Source of the DNA: an uncultured Prevotellaceae bacterium
Lineage (GTDB): Bacteria; Bacteroidota; Bacteroidia; Bacteroidales; Bacteroidaceae
Direction of reading: 5' to 3'
Length of the DNA: 41,635 bases
NCBI GenBank assembly: GCA_946184125.1
Contig: CAMHEL010000016.1
Coordinates: 1-41,635, forward strand
This document shows positions 23,082 through 33,173 of the stretch, piece by piece (the stretch's first letter is position 1; each line of letters starts with the position of its first letter). The notes under the pieces are model-generated. The model was given only the letters and a program-made list of their open reading frames with translations, was not told the origin of the DNA and did no database searches. The position numbers were made by a program, and so were the translations under genes.

Positions 23082-24383
23082 TTACTGCTCTTTGACCAAC
23101 TCCTGTTCGAGCTGTTCGAGGCTTTTCCCCTTGGTTTCCGGACAGTTGCGATAGAGGAAGCAGAAGGCGCAGATGCAGATGGCACTGTAAATCCAGAAGG
23201 TGCCGCTGCTGCCCAGCGCAGCATTCATCGACGGGAATGAGAATGTGAGGGTGCAGCATCCCACCCAGAGGGCGAAGGTGCAGGTGGCCATGGCGATGCC
23301 CCTTATGCGGTGGGGGAAAATCTCTGCCAGCAAGGTCCATGTCACAGGGCCGAGGGTCATGGCATAGACCGAGATGGCAGCCACGACGAGCGCCACCATC
23401 AGAATGCCGGTCATGCCCAGGAAGTAGCATGTTCCGAGAGTGAGGTATATCAGTCCCAGTCCTCCTGCTCCGAGGAGAATGAGGGTTCGCCGTCCCCATT
23501 TCTCTATCGTATAGAGAGCCACGATGGTGAACACCACATTGGCGATGCCGGTGATGACGATGTTGATGAACATGCCGTCGACATCGAAGCCTGCACCCAC
23601 GAAAATCTCCTGTGCATAGTTGAAGATGACATTGGTGCCGCACCACTGCTGGAACACGGCGATAATCAGTCCGAGAACCAGCACCTTGGCGTATTTGTGG
23701 GTGAAGAGTTCGCTCAGCCGGGCCTCGCTTTTCTTCCCTTCGCCCCTCGGTGCCTGCTTCATCCTCAGAAACACAGGACTCTCGGGTATGAAGAAGCTCA
23801 TGACAAGGAACAGGGCAGCAGGCAGCGTCTCAGCCCAGAACATCCATCTCCATCCCCATTCCTCATTCCAAATCAGGTTCTCAGCTATCGACGTGTCTTT
23901 TGCCAGGAGCATGTTGACGACCTGAGCCCCGAGAATTCCCAGGACGATGGTCATCTGGTTGAGGCTCACCATCCGCCCCCTTATGCTTGCTGGGCTGACC
24001 TCGGCGATGTACATCGGTGCGAGCGCAGAGGCGACTCCGATGCCCACTCCCCCCACGAGGCGGGCGATATTGAAGAGGTTGAAGTCGTCGAATAGTCCTG
24101 TGGCGATGGCGGAGACGGTGAAGAGCACGGCAGCGACCATGAGAAGCGGCTTCCTGCCATATTTGTCGGCTGCCGCTCCGGCCAGCATGGCGCCCACCAG
24201 GCATCCCACCAAGGCTGTTGTCATCGCAACGCCCTGGAGCAGCGGAGATTCGCTGATGCCGAAATACACCTCGTAGAATGGTTTGGCACCGCCAATCACC
24301 ACCCAGTCGTAGCCGAAGAGCAGACCGCCCATGGCTGCAACGAGGCAGATGAAATAGATGAATCCTTTGTTGTGTTCTTGCAT
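23082..24383 (-). CDS. Sugar-porter family MFS transporter (sugar:H+ symporter type)
   Basis: 433 residues from ATG at 24383 (MQEHNKGF). A longer open frame runs upstream through sufB in another frame and is rejected. Twelve hydrophobic segments are visible. Sugar-porter signatures are present: GLLFGYDWVVIGGA (helix 1), the loop DKYGRKP after helix 2, R-GVGIGVASALAPMYIAEVSPASIRGR (helices 4-5), PESPVFL before the central loop, QQWCGTNVIFNYA (helix 7), EKWGRRTL and the closing PETKGKSLEQLE. By family it is an inner-membrane importer of a monosaccharide such as xylose, arabinose or glucose; the exact sugar cannot be read. It starts 71 nt after sufB and pairs with the DUF5107 gene downstream. 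Confidence 0.92.
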   Translation of the reverse strand: MQEHNKGFIYFICLVAAMGGLLFGYDWVVIGGAKPFYEVYFGISESPLLQGVAMTTALVGCLVGAMLAGAAADKYGRKPLLMVAAVLFTVSAIATGLFDDFNLFNIARLVGGVGIGVASALAPMYIAEVSPASIRGRMVSLNQMTIVLGILGAQVVNMLLAKDTSIAENLIWNEEWGWRWMFWAETLPAALFLVMSFFIPESPVFLRMKQAPRGEGKKSEARLSELFTHKYAKVLVLGLIIAVFQQWCGTNVIFNYAQEIFVGAGFDVDGMFINIVITGIANVVFTIVALYTIEKWGRRTLILLGAGGLGLIYLTLGTCYFLGMTGILMVALVVAAISVYAMTLGPVTWTLLAEIFPHRIRGIAMATCTFALWVGCCTLTFSFPSMNAALGSSGTFWIYSAICICAFCFLYRNCPETKGKSLEQLEQELVKEQ

Positions 24384-24454
24384 GATTATTGTTTTTCCTA
24401 TTCTGAGAGCGATGTGTGGCTGCTGCGGTGCAGCAGAGGAGCAACGGAGGAAGG

Positions 24455-25951
24455 TTAGCCCACCGTTCCCTCGAGTGTGACGGAAAGCAGCTTCTGTGCC
24501 TCGGCCGCAAACTCCATGGGCAGCTTGTTGAGCACTTCCTTGGCATATCCGTTGACGATGAGCCCTACGGCCTGTTCGGTGGGAATGCCCCTTTGGTTGC
24601 AATAGAAGAGCTGGTCCTCGCTGATTTTCGACGTTGTGGCCTCGTGCTCGACGATGGCAGTGTCGCAGTGGATGTCCATATAGGGGAAGGTGTGGGCACC
24701 GCATTTCGAGCCAAGGAGGAGCGAGTCGCAGCAGGAGTAGTTGCGTGCTCCCTCGGCATTTGCCGTGGCTCTCACCAGTCCGCGGTAGGAGTTCTGTGAG
24801 TGTCCTGCCGAGATGCCCTTGGAGATGATGGTCGATTTGGTTTGTTTCCCCATATGGATCATTTTCGTCCCCGTGTCGGCCTCCTGGTGGTGGTTGGTGA
24901 CAGCGACGCTGTAGAATTCGGCTTGCGAGTGGTCGCCCCGGAGGATGCATGAGGGGTATTTCCATGTGATGGCGCTGCCCGTCTCCACCTGCGTCCACGA
25001 CAGTTTTGCACCCTCGCCCCTCAGGTCGCCCCGCTTGGTGACGAGGTTGAGCACGCCTCCGCGGCCGTTCTCGTCGCCCGGATACCAGTTCTGCACGGTG
25101 GAGTATTTCACCTCGGCATGGTTGGCGACGATGATTTCGACGATGGCGGCATGGAGCTGGTTCTCGTCGCGCATGGGCGCAGTGCATCCCTCGAGATAGC
25201 TCACATAGGAGTCGTCGTCGGCGATGATGAGCGTTCGCTCAAACTGCCCCGTGTTGCGTGCATTGATGCGGAAATAGGAACTGAGCTCCATGGGGCAGCG
25301 CACCCCTTTGGGGATATAGACAAACGAGCCGTCGCTGAAGACGGCGCTGTTGAGCGCAGCGAAGTAGTTGTCGCGATAGGGCACCACGCTGCCCAGATAC
25401 TGACGGACGAGGTCGGGGTGCTGCTTCACGGCATCGCCAATGGAACAGAAAATGATGCCTTTCTCGGCAAGTTTCTCCTTGAAAGTGGTCTTCACCGAAA
25501 CGGAGTCCATGATGGCGTCGACCGCCGTGCCGCTGAGCGCGAGACGCTCCTCGAGTGGGATGCCCAGTTTGTCGAATGTCTTTTCCAACTCAGGGTCAAT
25601 CTCCTTGTTTTGTGGCTTGCGAGCCATCGGGTCGGCATAGTAGGAGATGGCTTGATAGTCGATGTCGGGCAGATGGACATGCCCCCATGTGGGCTGCTGC
25701 AGTGTCGTCCAGTATCTGAATGCCTTGAGGCGGAATTCGAGGAGCCACTCTGGCTCTCCTTTTTTCTGCGAGATGAGCCTCACCACATCTTCGTTGAGAC
25801 CTTTCTCGATGATCTCGGTGTGGATGTCGGTGGTGAAGCCAAACTCATATTTCTGCTCTGCAATGCGGCGCACCAACTCGTTGCCGTCTAACGGCTCACC
25901 CGACTCGGTGCGCTTGTCCTTATCCTTGTCCTTATCTTTATTTTTGTCCAT
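24455..25951 (-). CDS. sufB: Fe-S cluster assembly scaffold protein SufB
   Basis: 498 residues, close to the usual 465-490 plus an N-terminal extension. Diagnostic SufB segments are present: [13 protein letters not shown] (about 69-81), [49 protein letters not shown], and the C-terminal [21 protein letters not shown] with its conserved Cys. It works in the cytosol with SufC (ATPase) and SufD to build Fe-S clusters. No sufC, sufD or sufS is in this window; the next gene is an MFS transporter. The N-terminus is a charged repeat ([14 protein letters not shown]) coded by a 12-bp tandem unit. The start overlaps the end of the upstream phosphatase gene by 14 nt, so the two are co-translated. Confidence 0.95.
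   Translation of the reverse strand: MDKNKDKDKDKDKRTESGEPLDGNELVRRIAEQKYEFGFTTDIHTEIIEKGLNEDVVRLISQKKGEPEWLLEFRLKAFRYWTTLQQPTWGHVHLPDIDYQAISYYADPMARKPQNKEIDPELEKTFDKLGIPLEERLALSGTAVDAIMDSVSVKTTFKEKLAEKGIIFCSIGDAVKQHPDLVRQYLGSVVPYRDNYFAALNSAVFSDGSFVYIPKGVRCPMELSSYFRINARNTGQFERTLIIADDDSYVSYLEGCTAPMRDENQLHAAIVEIIVANHAEVKYSTVQNWYPGDENGRGGVLNLVTKRGDLRGEGAKLSWTQVETGSAITWKYPSCILRGDHSQAEFYSVAVTNHHQEADTGTKMIHMGKQTKSTIISKGISAGHSQNSYRGLVRATANAEGARNYSCCDSLLLGSKCGAHTFPYMDIHCDTAIVEHEATTSKISEDQLFYCNQRGIPTEQAVGLIVNGYAKEVLNKLPMEFAAEAQKLLSVTLEGTVG
25913..25951 (-). repeat. 12-bp tandem repeat at the 5' end of sufB
   Basis: Two copies of GATAAGGACAAG plus a related AAAAATAAA lead encode Lys-Asp repeats at SufB residues 2-13. 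The unit keeps the frame, so copy-number change would alter only the length of the charged extension. Confidence 0.6.
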
Positions 25952-27998
25952 TGGTTTTCATATATTTGACGGCCAGCATCGTCAGGTCGTCGCTTGGATC
26001 GGCCTCGCGTACGAAAGCCTTCACAGCATCAGTCATTCCGCCTACTATATCCTTGGGGCTACGGTGTTCGCCCGAAGATATTGTTCGGGCCACGGCTTCC
26101 ACTCGGTCGATGCCGAATTGGGCGTGGGACACATCCTCGGCCTCAGTGAGTCCGTCGGTATAGAGGAAAATGGTGGTCTGGGGCTCAATGTGGGTGGTCT
26201 GACCACTGAAAGTCCATCCCGGCACCACACCAAGGGGCACATTGGAATCGCAAGGCAGCATACTCACATCATCACCGATGAGCATCGGCTCGTCGTGGCC
26301 TGCATTGCAATAGCGCAGTGTGCCATCACTCAGATCGAGGACGCCCAGGAAAAGGGTGACGAACATGCACGTATCGTTGCTGTCAGACAAAGTATCGTTG
26401 AGAGCAGTGATGATACGGTCGGGCTCCAACATGTGGGCCGTGATGTTGCGGAAAAGGGTACGTGTGACGGCCATCACCAGCGAGGCTGGCACCCCCTTGC
26501 CCGACACGTCGCCGATGCAGAAGAACAGCTGATTGTCGCGGATATAGAAGTCGAAGAGGTCGCCGCCTACCTCCTTGGCGGGGTTCAGCGAGCCAAACAC
26601 CTCGATGTCGCTGCGCTCGGGATAAGGCGGAAAGATCTTGGGCAGCATGCCCATCTGTATGTCGTGAGCCACCTGAAGTTCATTCTCAATGGCCGCTTTT
26701 GAGGCAGTGGTATGTTTGAGTTCCTCGACATATTTGGTGAGCGACTGCTGCATGCCATCGAACGAGTCGCGCAGCACGCCCACCTCGTCGTGGTGCCTGA
26801 TGACAGGCAGAGAGGTGCTGAAATTGCCCTTCGCCACCTCATCGGCAGAGAGCGCGAGCTGCTTGAGCGGTTTGACAGCCCGCCTGATGACCACACGGCT
26901 GACGAGGAAGGCGGCGAGGAGACCGATGGCGATGAACAGCAACAAGACAAGTCCCACAAAGATACTTATCTTATCCAAGCTTGTCTTGGGGACAGCAAGT
27001 GCCAGCGACCAGTCGGTGAATTTGACCGGAGCATAGAAGACATACATGGGTTTGCCGTCGAACGAGACCGCCTCAGGCATTTCGTCGATCTGCTGGCCAT
27101 AATAACCCTTTTTGCCCGCCACCATCTGCCTGACGACATAATCGTCGGCGGTGTCGGGAGTCGCCTTGACATCATCGTAGATGTTTTTGTTGATGATGCG
27201 CTGGCGGTCGGGATGCACGAGATATGTGCCATCGCTGTTGATGAGGAAACTGTAGGGCTTGTATTTGCTCAGTTTTTCGCCATCGAAGTCAAGGTCATTG
27301 TTCTGATACTTCTCTACAACCTCCCTGCTCGGAGAGACCCATTCCTGCGAGAAGGTCTCCCAGTCGGTCCACCTCATCTTCTTGGCGAGCCATTCGAGCG
27401 ACATGTCGGACCCCAGCACCGCCACCGTCCGCCCCGTGCGGTCGTGAATGGGAAAGAGGCATGAGACCAGCGGCGCCACGGAATCGGTGCCATCGAAGAA
27501 GGGCTTGGACCAAAGGGTCTTCGCAGCCTCCATGCCCTCTTTGAACCACCCGGCACTCAGATAGTCGTGGGAAGGTCCGCCGATGATTTTCGTCTCGACG
27601 TGGGAGCTGTCGGTGCGCACCGCATAGGGGCAGTACCAGTGCCCCTTCTGCGGATAATAGTCGGCGATGAATGAGATGCCGCAGCTGTGCACCTGAGGGT
27701 TCAGCCTCACGACACGTTCGACGAGGGCAGGCAGGCGGTCGGGGTTGGCGAGATTCTCCTCAATCTCCGGCACATGGTTGTATGTGCTGGTATAGATGTC
27801 GGATATATTGCGCCTCATCTCACTCACATAGCCATCGCGGAAAACCTCCTGCCGCATCCCATCCGCTCCGAGAACGAACTCACTGGTGGCACCATAGATG
27901 AGCCAAGCCACCAACCCCATGATGATGAGCATCATGAGCACGATGCGCCAGGTGAGGCGTCCTGCAAACGACCGCATTTTCTTCTCTTTCTTACCCAT
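25938..27998 (-). CDS. SpoIIE/RsbU-type PP2C phosphatase with extracytoplasmic Cache-like sensor and HAMP
   Basis: 686 residues. Order: transmembrane helix (about 16-38), a long periplasmic domain (about 39-340) with dCache-like features ([55 protein letters not shown]), a second helix (about 345-367), HAMP (about 368-420), a short coiled coil (about 425-455) and a PP2C SpoIIE domain (about 470-680). The phosphatase metal-binding Asp residues are in VGGDLFDF and IGDVSGKG, with YTDGLTEA and [11 protein letters not shown] near the end. By family it dephosphorylates anti-sigma-antagonist-type proteins in response to an outside signal. No STAS or anti-sigma gene is nearby. It sits 36 nt after infB and overlaps sufB. 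Confidence 0.9.
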   Translation of the reverse strand: MGKKEKKMRSFAGRLTWRIVLMMLIIMGLVAWLIYGATSEFVLGADGMRQEVFRDGYVSEMRRNISDIYTSTYNHVPEIEENLANPDRLPALVERVVRLNPQVHSCGISFIADYYPQKGHWYCPYAVRTDSSHVETKIIGGPSHDYLSAGWFKEGMEAAKTLWSKPFFDGTDSVAPLVSCLFPIHDRTGRTVAVLGSDMSLEWLAKKMRWTDWETFSQEWVSPSREVVEKYQNNDLDFDGEKLSKYKPYSFLINSDGTYLVHPDRQRIINKNIYDDVKATPDTADDYVVRQMVAGKKGYYGQQIDEMPEAVSFDGKPMYVFYAPVKFTDWSLALAVPKTSLDKISIFVGLVLLLFIAIGLLAAFLVSRVVIRRAVKPLKQLALSADEVAKGNFSTSLPVIRHHDEVGVLRDSFDGMQQSLTKYVEELKHTTASKAAIENELQVAHDIQMGMLPKIFPPYPERSDIEVFGSLNPAKEVGGDLFDFYIRDNQLFFCIGDVSGKGVPASLVMAVTRTLFRNITAHMLEPDRIITALNDTLSDSNDTCMFVTLFLGVLDLSDGTLRYCNAGHDEPMLIGDDVSMLPCDSNVPLGVVPGWTFSGQTTHIEPQTTIFLYTDGLTEAEDVSHAQFGIDRVEAVARTISSGEHRSPKDIVGGMTDAVKAFVREADPSDDLTMLAVKYMKTNGQK

Positions 27999-28034
27999 CA
28001 GGCGATGAACTGCTTAACGTGGCTGCAACCTATC

Positions 28035-31000
28035 TCAGAGTTTCTGCTCCACCTCGATTTCCATGAAGGTCTCGATGATGTCGCCGGCCTGGATGTCGTT
28101 GAAGTTGACGAGCGAGATACCGCATTCCAGTCCTGTGGCCACCTCCTTGGCATCGTCCTTGTAGCGCTTGAGGGCGCTGATGGGTGCGGTGTGGATGACG
28201 ATACCATCGCGCACCACTCTCGCCTTGTCCTTGTTGTGAACCTTGCCTTCGGTGACAAGTCCGCCGGCAACGGTGCCCACCTTGGAGATTTTGAACACCT
28301 GCTTGACTTCTATCTCGGCGGTGATGACTTCTTTCTTCACCTTGTCGAGCATGCCCTGCATGGTGGAGCGCACCTCGTCGATGGCATCGTAGATGATGGA
28401 GTAGGTGTTGATTTCAACTCCCTCGCGCTCAGCGAGTTTTCGTGCCTCTGCCGACGGCCTCACCTGGAAGCCGACGATGATGGCGCGTGATGCTGATGCA
28501 AGCATGACGTCGTTTTCCGAAATCTGTCCCACGGCCTTGCTGATGACACTGACCTGCACCTTCTCTGTGGAGAGTTTGATGAACGAGTCGGAGAGTGCCT
28601 CGATGGAGCCGTCGGTGTCGCCCTTGACGATGATGTTGAGCTCGTGGAACTCGCCCAATGCAAAGCGGTGTGCCAACTCGTCGAGGCCAAGTTTCGTGGT
28701 CGTGCGCAATCCCTGTTCGCGCTGCAGTTGCAGACGTTTGTTGGCGATGTCGCGCGCCTCCTGCTCGGTTGCCATGATATGGAAGGTGTCGCCCGCCGTG
28801 GGCGCTCCGTTGAGACCGAGGATGATGGCCGGCTCGGAAGGCCCTGCCGTCTTGATGCGCTGGTTGCGCTCGTTGAACATGGCCTTGATGCGTCCGTAGC
28901 TGGTGCCGGCGACGACGATGTCGCCCACCTTGAGCGTACCGTTCGACACGAGCACCGTGGAGACGTAGCCGCGGCCCTTGTCGAGCGACGACTCGATGAT
29001 GGAACCCGTTGCCTTGCGGTTGGGGTTGGCCTTGAGTTCGAGCATCTCGGCCTCGAGAAGGACTTTCTCGAGGAGGTCGTCAACGCCGATGCCTTTCTTC
29101 GCGGAAATCTCCTGGCACTGGTATTTTCCTCCCCAGTCCTCGACGAGGAGGTTCATGTTGGCCAGGTCCTCGCGGATTTTGTCGGCATTGGCTCCCGGCT
29201 TGTCTATCTTGTTGATGGCGAAGACCATGGGCACGTTGGCTGCCTGAGCATGAGCGATGGCCTCCTTGGTGGTGGGCATGACGGAGTCGTCGGCAGCGAT
29301 GATGATGATGGCGATATCGGTGACCTGTGCACCACGGGCACGCATGGCGGTGAAGGCCTCGTGTCCTGGGGTGTCGAGGAACGTGATCTGCCGCCCGTCG
29401 GACAGCTCCACGTTGTAGGCGCCGATGTGCTGCGTGATGCCGCCTGCCTCGCCCGCGATGACGTTGGTCTTGCGGATGTAGTCGAGCAGCGAGGTCTTGC
29501 CGTGGTCGACATGACCCATGACGGTGACGATGGGTGCGCGTGGCACGAGGTCGTTCTCGTCGTCCTCCTCCTCGGTGATGGCGTTCTGCACCTCGGCGCT
29601 GACATATTCGGTGCTGAAGCCGAACTCGTCGGCGACGATGTTGATGGTCTCGGCGTCGAGTCGCTGGTTGATGCTCACCATGATGCCGATGCTCATGCAG
29701 GTGCCGATGACCTGGTTGACCCCGACGTTCATCATCGTAGCGAGTTCGCTGACGGTGACAAATTCGGTGAGTTTGAGGATTTTGCTCTCGGCCTTAGCCT
29801 CGGCTATCAGCTCCTGTTCTTTTTCCGCCACCTTGTCGCGCTTCTTGCGTCGGTGGTCGGCGCCGCGCTTGTTCTGGTTCTTGCTCTCGAGGCGTGCGAG
29901 CGTCTCGCGGACGGTCCTTGCGGTGTCCTCATCGCTGACCTCGATGGAGCGTGGTGTGCGCTTGGGTTCCTTCTTTTTCTTGTTCTTGCCGCTCTTGCCG
30001 CTCTGTCCGCTGTTGGAGTTGGAGTTGGGATTGGGGTTGCTGGCTTGCTGGCTCTGGCCCACGGCGTCGATGTCGACACGCTCACCGCCGATGCGTGTGC
30101 GCTTCTTTCGCTCTCCGCCCTGGCCTCCGCCCTGTGCGCCTTGTCCTTGGCGCTTGTTCTTGTCGCGTGCGCGTCGCTGTTCCTCCTTCGACTTCTTCTG
30201 CGGTCTTGAGGTGCCGACGCGGTTGAGGTCTATCATGCCGATGGGCTTGGGACCCTCCATGCGGGTGGTGCCCAGGCTGTCGACAGCAACTTCGGCAGGC
30301 GTGGCGGTTGTGGCGGGCGTTGGCTCTGCCTTTGCCTCTTCTGCCGTGGCTTTCTGTGGCTGATCCTCCTTCTTCTGTGGCTGTTGTGCAGGCTCTTCCT
30401 CGGCCTGCTTTGTGGCCTCCACCTTCTTTGGCTGCTCCTGGGCCTGCTCTGTGGCGGGCTTCTGTGGCTGTGCCTCTGTCTTCTGCGGCTGTGCCTCGGG
30501 CTCTTTCTTTTCTTCCTTTTCGGCTTTTTCCGGCTGCTCGGGCTCAGGCTCTTTGGCAGGCTCCTGCTCCTTGGGTGCAGGGACCTCGGCCTCGGGCTCC
30601 TTCTTCATCTCGGGCTCCTTGGCCTCTTCGGGCTGCTTGATGGTCTCGGCAACAGGAGCCACCGGAGTGGTTTCCTCGGCCTTCTCCTTCTCTTTGGGCT
30701 CGGTCGTGGCTACCGGCTCCACCTTGGGCTTGGCGCTGCCGCCACTGAGGTCGATTTTGCCGATGGGCTGTCCTGTCGGCCTCTTGGGGATGGACACCTC
30801 TTCCACTTTCGGCGCCTCGGGAGCCTTTTTCTTCTCCTTGGGCTTCTTGGGGAATAGCTGGTCGGCGATGTCCTTGATGGCCTTGTCGCCCTTGAAATGC
30901 TCTCTCAGAGCGGCATACTGGGCGTCGTTGAGCTTGAAGTTGGGGTTGTCCTCCACTTCGCCCAGTTCGCTTTTCTTCCTAAGGAACTCCACAGCCGTGG

Positions 31001-31049
31001 GGAGCCCGATGTTCAATTCTCTGATTACTTTATTTAATCTTATTGCCAT
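28035..31049 (-). CDS. infB: Translation initiation factor IF-2
   Basis: 1004 residues. The N-terminal IF2_N-like part (about 1-60, [21 protein letters not shown]) is followed by a long low-complexity Pro/Glu/Ala/Lys/Gln linker (about 70-395), then the second IF2_N-like region (about 420-480) and the GTPase domain with GHVDHGKTS (G1), DTPGHEAF (G3) and NKIDKPGA (G4), then the beta-barrel domains and the fMet-tRNA-binding C2 end. It loads initiator tRNA onto the ribosome in the cytosol. The length and linker are typical of Bacteroidetes. It is third in rimP-nusA-infB; the 138-nt spacer before it holds four hairpins. Confidence 0.97.
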   Translation of the reverse strand: MAIRLNKVIRELNIGLPTAVEFLRKKSELGEVEDNPNFKLNDAQYAALREHFKGDKAIKDIADQLFPKKPKEKKKAPEAPKVEEVSIPKRPTGQPIGKIDLSGGSAKPKVEPVATTEPKEKEKAEETTPVAPVAETIKQPEEAKEPEMKKEPEAEVPAPKEQEPAKEPEPEQPEKAEKEEKKEPEAQPQKTEAQPQKPATEQAQEQPKKVEATKQAEEEPAQQPQKKEDQPQKATAEEAKAEPTPATTATPAEVAVDSLGTTRMEGPKPIGMIDLNRVGTSRPQKKSKEEQRRARDKNKRQGQGAQGGGQGGERKKRTRIGGERVDIDAVGQSQQASNPNPNSNSNSGQSGKSGKNKKKKEPKRTPRSIEVSDEDTARTVRETLARLESKNQNKRGADHRRKKRDKVAEKEQELIAEAKAESKILKLTEFVTVSELATMMNVGVNQVIGTCMSIGIMVSINQRLDAETINIVADEFGFSTEYVSAEVQNAITEEEDDENDLVPRAPIVTVMGHVDHGKTSLLDYIRKTNVIAGEAGGITQHIGAYNVELSDGRQITFLDTPGHEAFTAMRARGAQVTDIAIIIIAADDSVMPTTKEAIAHAQAANVPMVFAINKIDKPGANADKIREDLANMNLLVEDWGGKYQCQEISAKKGIGVDDLLEKVLLEAEMLELKANPNRKATGSIIESSLDKGRGYVSTVLVSNGTLKVGDIVVAGTSYGRIKAMFNERNQRIKTAGPSEPAIILGLNGAPTAGDTFHIMATEQEARDIANKRLQLQREQGLRTTTKLGLDELAHRFALGEFHELNIIVKGDTDGSIEALSDSFIKLSTEKVQVSVISKAVGQISENDVMLASASRAIIVGFQVRPSAEARKLAEREGVEINTYSIIYDAIDEVRSTMQGMLDKVKKEVITAEIEVKQVFKISKVGTVAGGLVTEGKVHNKDKARVVRDGIVIHTAPISALKRYKDDAKEVATGLECGISLVNFNDIQAGDIIETFMEIEVEQKL

Positions 31050-31088
31050 TCTTTATCTGTTGTTCTCTGTATTCAAGTTTCGCTATCG

Positions 31089-31176
31089 CTCCACCCGCTG
31101 TGGGGTGGAGGCGCGGCATGTCCGCCGCAGAAGGCAGTGCCTTTAGATGATGGAGAAGCCACGGATGACCGTGGCT
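31089..31176 (-). repeat. Cluster of four hairpins in the nusA-infB spacer
   Basis: Within 88 nt: CTCCACCC/GGGTGGAG (31089-31110), GCGGC/GCCGC (31113-31128), AAGGC/GCCTT (31131-31143) and AGCCACGG-ATGA-CCGTGGCT (31157-31176). All pair perfectly in the stems named. They lie in the transcribed spacer between nusA and infB and could slow decay, pause polymerase, or be inserted REP-like elements. Confidence 0.65.
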
Positions 31177-31187
31177 CCAGTGCCGGC

Positions 31188-32444
31188 TTAGTTCTCGAAC
31201 TCAGCCTTCAGGATACTGATGAGGTTGTCGACGGTCTCTTCCTCGAGGTCGGCTTTCTCGACGAGCAGCTCGCGTGGCGCCTTGAGTACAGCCTTGGCGG
31301 TGTCGAGCCCGATGCGCTTGATGGAGTCGATGACCCACTGGTCGACCTCGTCGGCGAACTCCTCGAGCATGATGTCCTCTTCCTCCTCTGTCTCGCGGAA
31401 GACGTCGATGGTGTATTCGGTGAGCATGGAGGCCAGTTTGATGTTGAGTCCTCCCCGCCCGATGGCGAGCGACACCTCTTCGGGCTTGAGGTAGACCTGT
31501 GCCTTGCGCTCAGCCTCGTTGAGCACGATGCTGGAGACCTTTGCCGGGCTCAGTGCACGCTGGATGAAGAGCTTGATGTTGTCGGTGTAGTTGATGACAT
31601 CGATGTTCTCGTTGCATAACTCCCTGACGATGCCGTGCACCCTGCTACCCTTGACGCCTACGCAAGCTCCCACGGGGTCGATGCGCTCGTCGTAGCTCTC
31701 CACTGCAACTTTGGCTCGCTCGCCGGGCATCCTGGCCACCTTCTTGATGGAGATGAGGCCGTCGGCGATTTCGGGTACCTCGCCTTCGAGGAGCCGCCTG
31801 AGGAAATCGTTGCTGGTGCGGGAGAGGATGATTTTGGGGTTGTTGTTCTCGTTGTCGACACGGAGGATGAGTGCCCTGATGGTCTCACCCTTGTGGTATT
31901 TGTCGGCCGGTATCTGCTCTGCCTTTGGGAGGATGAGCTCGTTGTTCTCGTCGTCGACGATGAGCACCTCGCGCTTCCATGTCTGATAGACCTCTCCGCT
32001 GATAATCTGCCCCACACGGTCCTTGTATTTGTTGTACAGGGTGTCGTGCTCCAGCTCAAGGATTTTAGAGGCGAGGGTCTGCCTGAGGTTGAGGATGGCC
32101 CTTCTTCCGAACTTCTCGAACTCGATGCGCTCGCTGACTTCCTCGTCGACCTCGTAGTCGGGGTCGATTTTCTGTGCCTCGGTGAGTGATATCTCCTTGT
32201 TGGGGTCGGTCATCTCGTTGTCGGGCACCACAATGCGGTTGCGGTAAATCTCGAAGTCTCCCTTGTCGGGGTTGACGATGACGTCGAAATTATCATCGCT
32301 TCCGAATATTTTGACGATGACGTTCTTGAAACTCTCCTCGAGCACCCTGACGAGGGTGGCACGGTCGATGTTCTTCGTCTCCTTGAACTCCTTGAACGTC
32401 TCGAACATACTCGGCTTCATGTCTGCTGTCTTCTTTGCTGCCAT
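31188..32444 (-). CDS. nusA: Transcription termination/antitermination protein NusA
   Basis: 418 residues. The N-terminal domain (about 20-125: FETFKEFKETKNIDRATLVRVLEESFKNV) is followed by an S1 domain (about 135-200: VGQIISGEVYQTWKREVLIVDD) and two KH domains (about 205-345: ILSRTSNDFLRRLLEGEVPEI, DPVGACVGVKGSRVHGIVREL, LAIGRGGLNIKLAS). The acidic C-terminal tail lacks the AR repeats of enterobacterial NusA, as is usual outside that group. It binds RNA polymerase and modulates pausing and termination. It starts 4 nt after the rimP stop. In other bacteria nusA operons are subject to feedback in the leader, and here a terminator-like leader hairpin is present (33018-33046). Confidence 0.97.
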   Translation of the reverse strand: MAAKKTADMKPSMFETFKEFKETKNIDRATLVRVLEESFKNVIVKIFGSDDNFDVIVNPDKGDFEIYRNRIVVPDNEMTDPNKEISLTEAQKIDPDYEVDEEVSERIEFEKFGRRAILNLRQTLASKILELEHDTLYNKYKDRVGQIISGEVYQTWKREVLIVDDENNELILPKAEQIPADKYHKGETIRALILRVDNENNNPKIILSRTSNDFLRRLLEGEVPEIADGLISIKKVARMPGERAKVAVESYDERIDPVGACVGVKGSRVHGIVRELCNENIDVINYTDNIKLFIQRALSPAKVSSIVLNEAERKAQVYLKPEEVSLAIGRGGLNIKLASMLTEYTIDVFRETEEEEDIMLEEFADEVDQWVIDSIKRIGLDTAKAVLKAPRELLVEKADLEEETVDNLISILKAEFEN

Positions 32445-32448
32445 AGCT

Positions 32449-32916
32449 TTACTTGAAACTTATTACATATTTAGTATATTTTACTTTGTCCATCCCGAAG
32501 GTTTTGTCGACATCGGTGAGCACAGGCCTTTTCTTTCCCTCTGGCGTGACTTTCACCTTTGTAGTGACGACGAACTCGTTGCCTTCCACGGCTTTGAGGA
32601 TGCCTTTTGTCTTTTTCCCGTCGGCGTCGAGAACCTCTACTTCCTTTCCAATGAAGTTGACGTACTGTTGCGGCACCTTGAAAGGCTGTCCCAGCCCTGC
32701 GGAGCCCACTTCAAGTTCAAAGTCCTCCTTGTCGCGGTCGAGATGGTCCTCGATGTAGCGGCTGAGGTCGACACAGTCCTCAATCCACACGCCGTCGGCA
32801 TGGTCGATTTCAACAACGATACGGTTGTCGGTGCTCACTTCGATGTCGACAAGGAAGTAGTCTTTGCCGACGAGCCACTCGTCAACCAACTGCTTGATGA
32901 TGTTTTTGTCTGTCAT
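32449..32916 (-). CDS. rimP: Ribosome maturation factor RimP
   Basis: 155 residues from ATG at 32916 (MTDKNIIKQLVDEWL), which gives the normal RimP length. A longer frame to 32982 adds a 22-residue basic, low-quality extension and is rejected. The N-terminal domain carries DYFLVDIEVSTDNRIVVEIDHADGVWIEDCVDLSRYIEDHLD, and the C-terminal Sm-like domain follows (FELEVGSAGLGQPFKVPQQY, then VEVLDADGKKTKGILKAVE). RimP assists 30S subunit assembly. It is the first gene of rimP-nusA-infB, with a predicted leader of about 140 nt from the promoter at 33060-33090. Confidence 0.93.
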   Translation of the reverse strand: MTDKNIIKQLVDEWLVGKDYFLVDIEVSTDNRIVVEIDHADGVWIEDCVDLSRYIEDHLDRDKEDFELEVGSAGLGQPFKVPQQYVNFIGKEVEVLDADGKKTKGILKAVEGNEFVVTTKVKVTPEGKKRPVLTDVDKTFGMDKVKYTKYVISFK

Positions 32917-33017
32917 TTTTACTTTCTTCGGTATAACACTCTCCCGCTTGACGTGTGCTGACGCCGGGGCTTGCTGGGCCACGGTGAGGGCACCCCTCTT
33001 GCGGGCATGATAATGAA

Positions 33018-33046
33018 AATGAGGGGCCTGTTACAAGCCCCTCATT
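33018..33046 (-). promoter_or_regulatory. Terminator-like hairpin in the rimP-nusA-infB leader
   Basis: AATGAGGGGC (33018-33027) pairs perfectly with GCCCCTCATT (33037-33046) around 9 nt; on the transcribed strand TTTCATT continues after it. It lies about 10 nt after the predicted transcription start and 100 nt before rimP. It could be an attenuator or a 5' stabilising stem. Confidence 0.6.
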
Positions 33047-33059
33047 CCACTGAACGCTG

Positions 33060-33090
33060 CAAAGGTAAGCATTTTTGCCCAAGCAGCAAA
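33060..33090 (-). promoter_or_regulatory. Promoter of the rimP-nusA-infB operon
   Basis: On the - strand TTTG (33087-33090), a 19-nt spacer, then TACCTTTG (33060-33067) followed by CAGC. Element quality and spacing both fit the Bacteroidetes consensus. Confidence 0.8.
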
Positions 33091-33173
33091 ATATTTTTTT
33101 GTTTTTTATGCGATTCTCTCCGTTTTGTGGCTGCCACAGCACGTTGTCAAGCCGTTTCCAGGGTGCTCAGGGG

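Noticed and set aside
24384..25187. Long open frame extending the MFS gene upstream to 25187
   Set aside because: It runs antiparallel in frame choice through sufB on the same strand and has a basic, low-complexity translation; the MFS protein clearly begins MQEHNKGF at 24383.
28644..30209. 521-residue + strand frame opposite infB
   Set aside because: It is a Leu/Val/Asp-rich shadow of the IF-2 coding strand, generated by its codon bias and repeats.
32917..32982. N-terminal extension of RimP by 22 residues
   Set aside because: The ATG at 32916 gives the normal RimP length, and the extension shows no family similarity.
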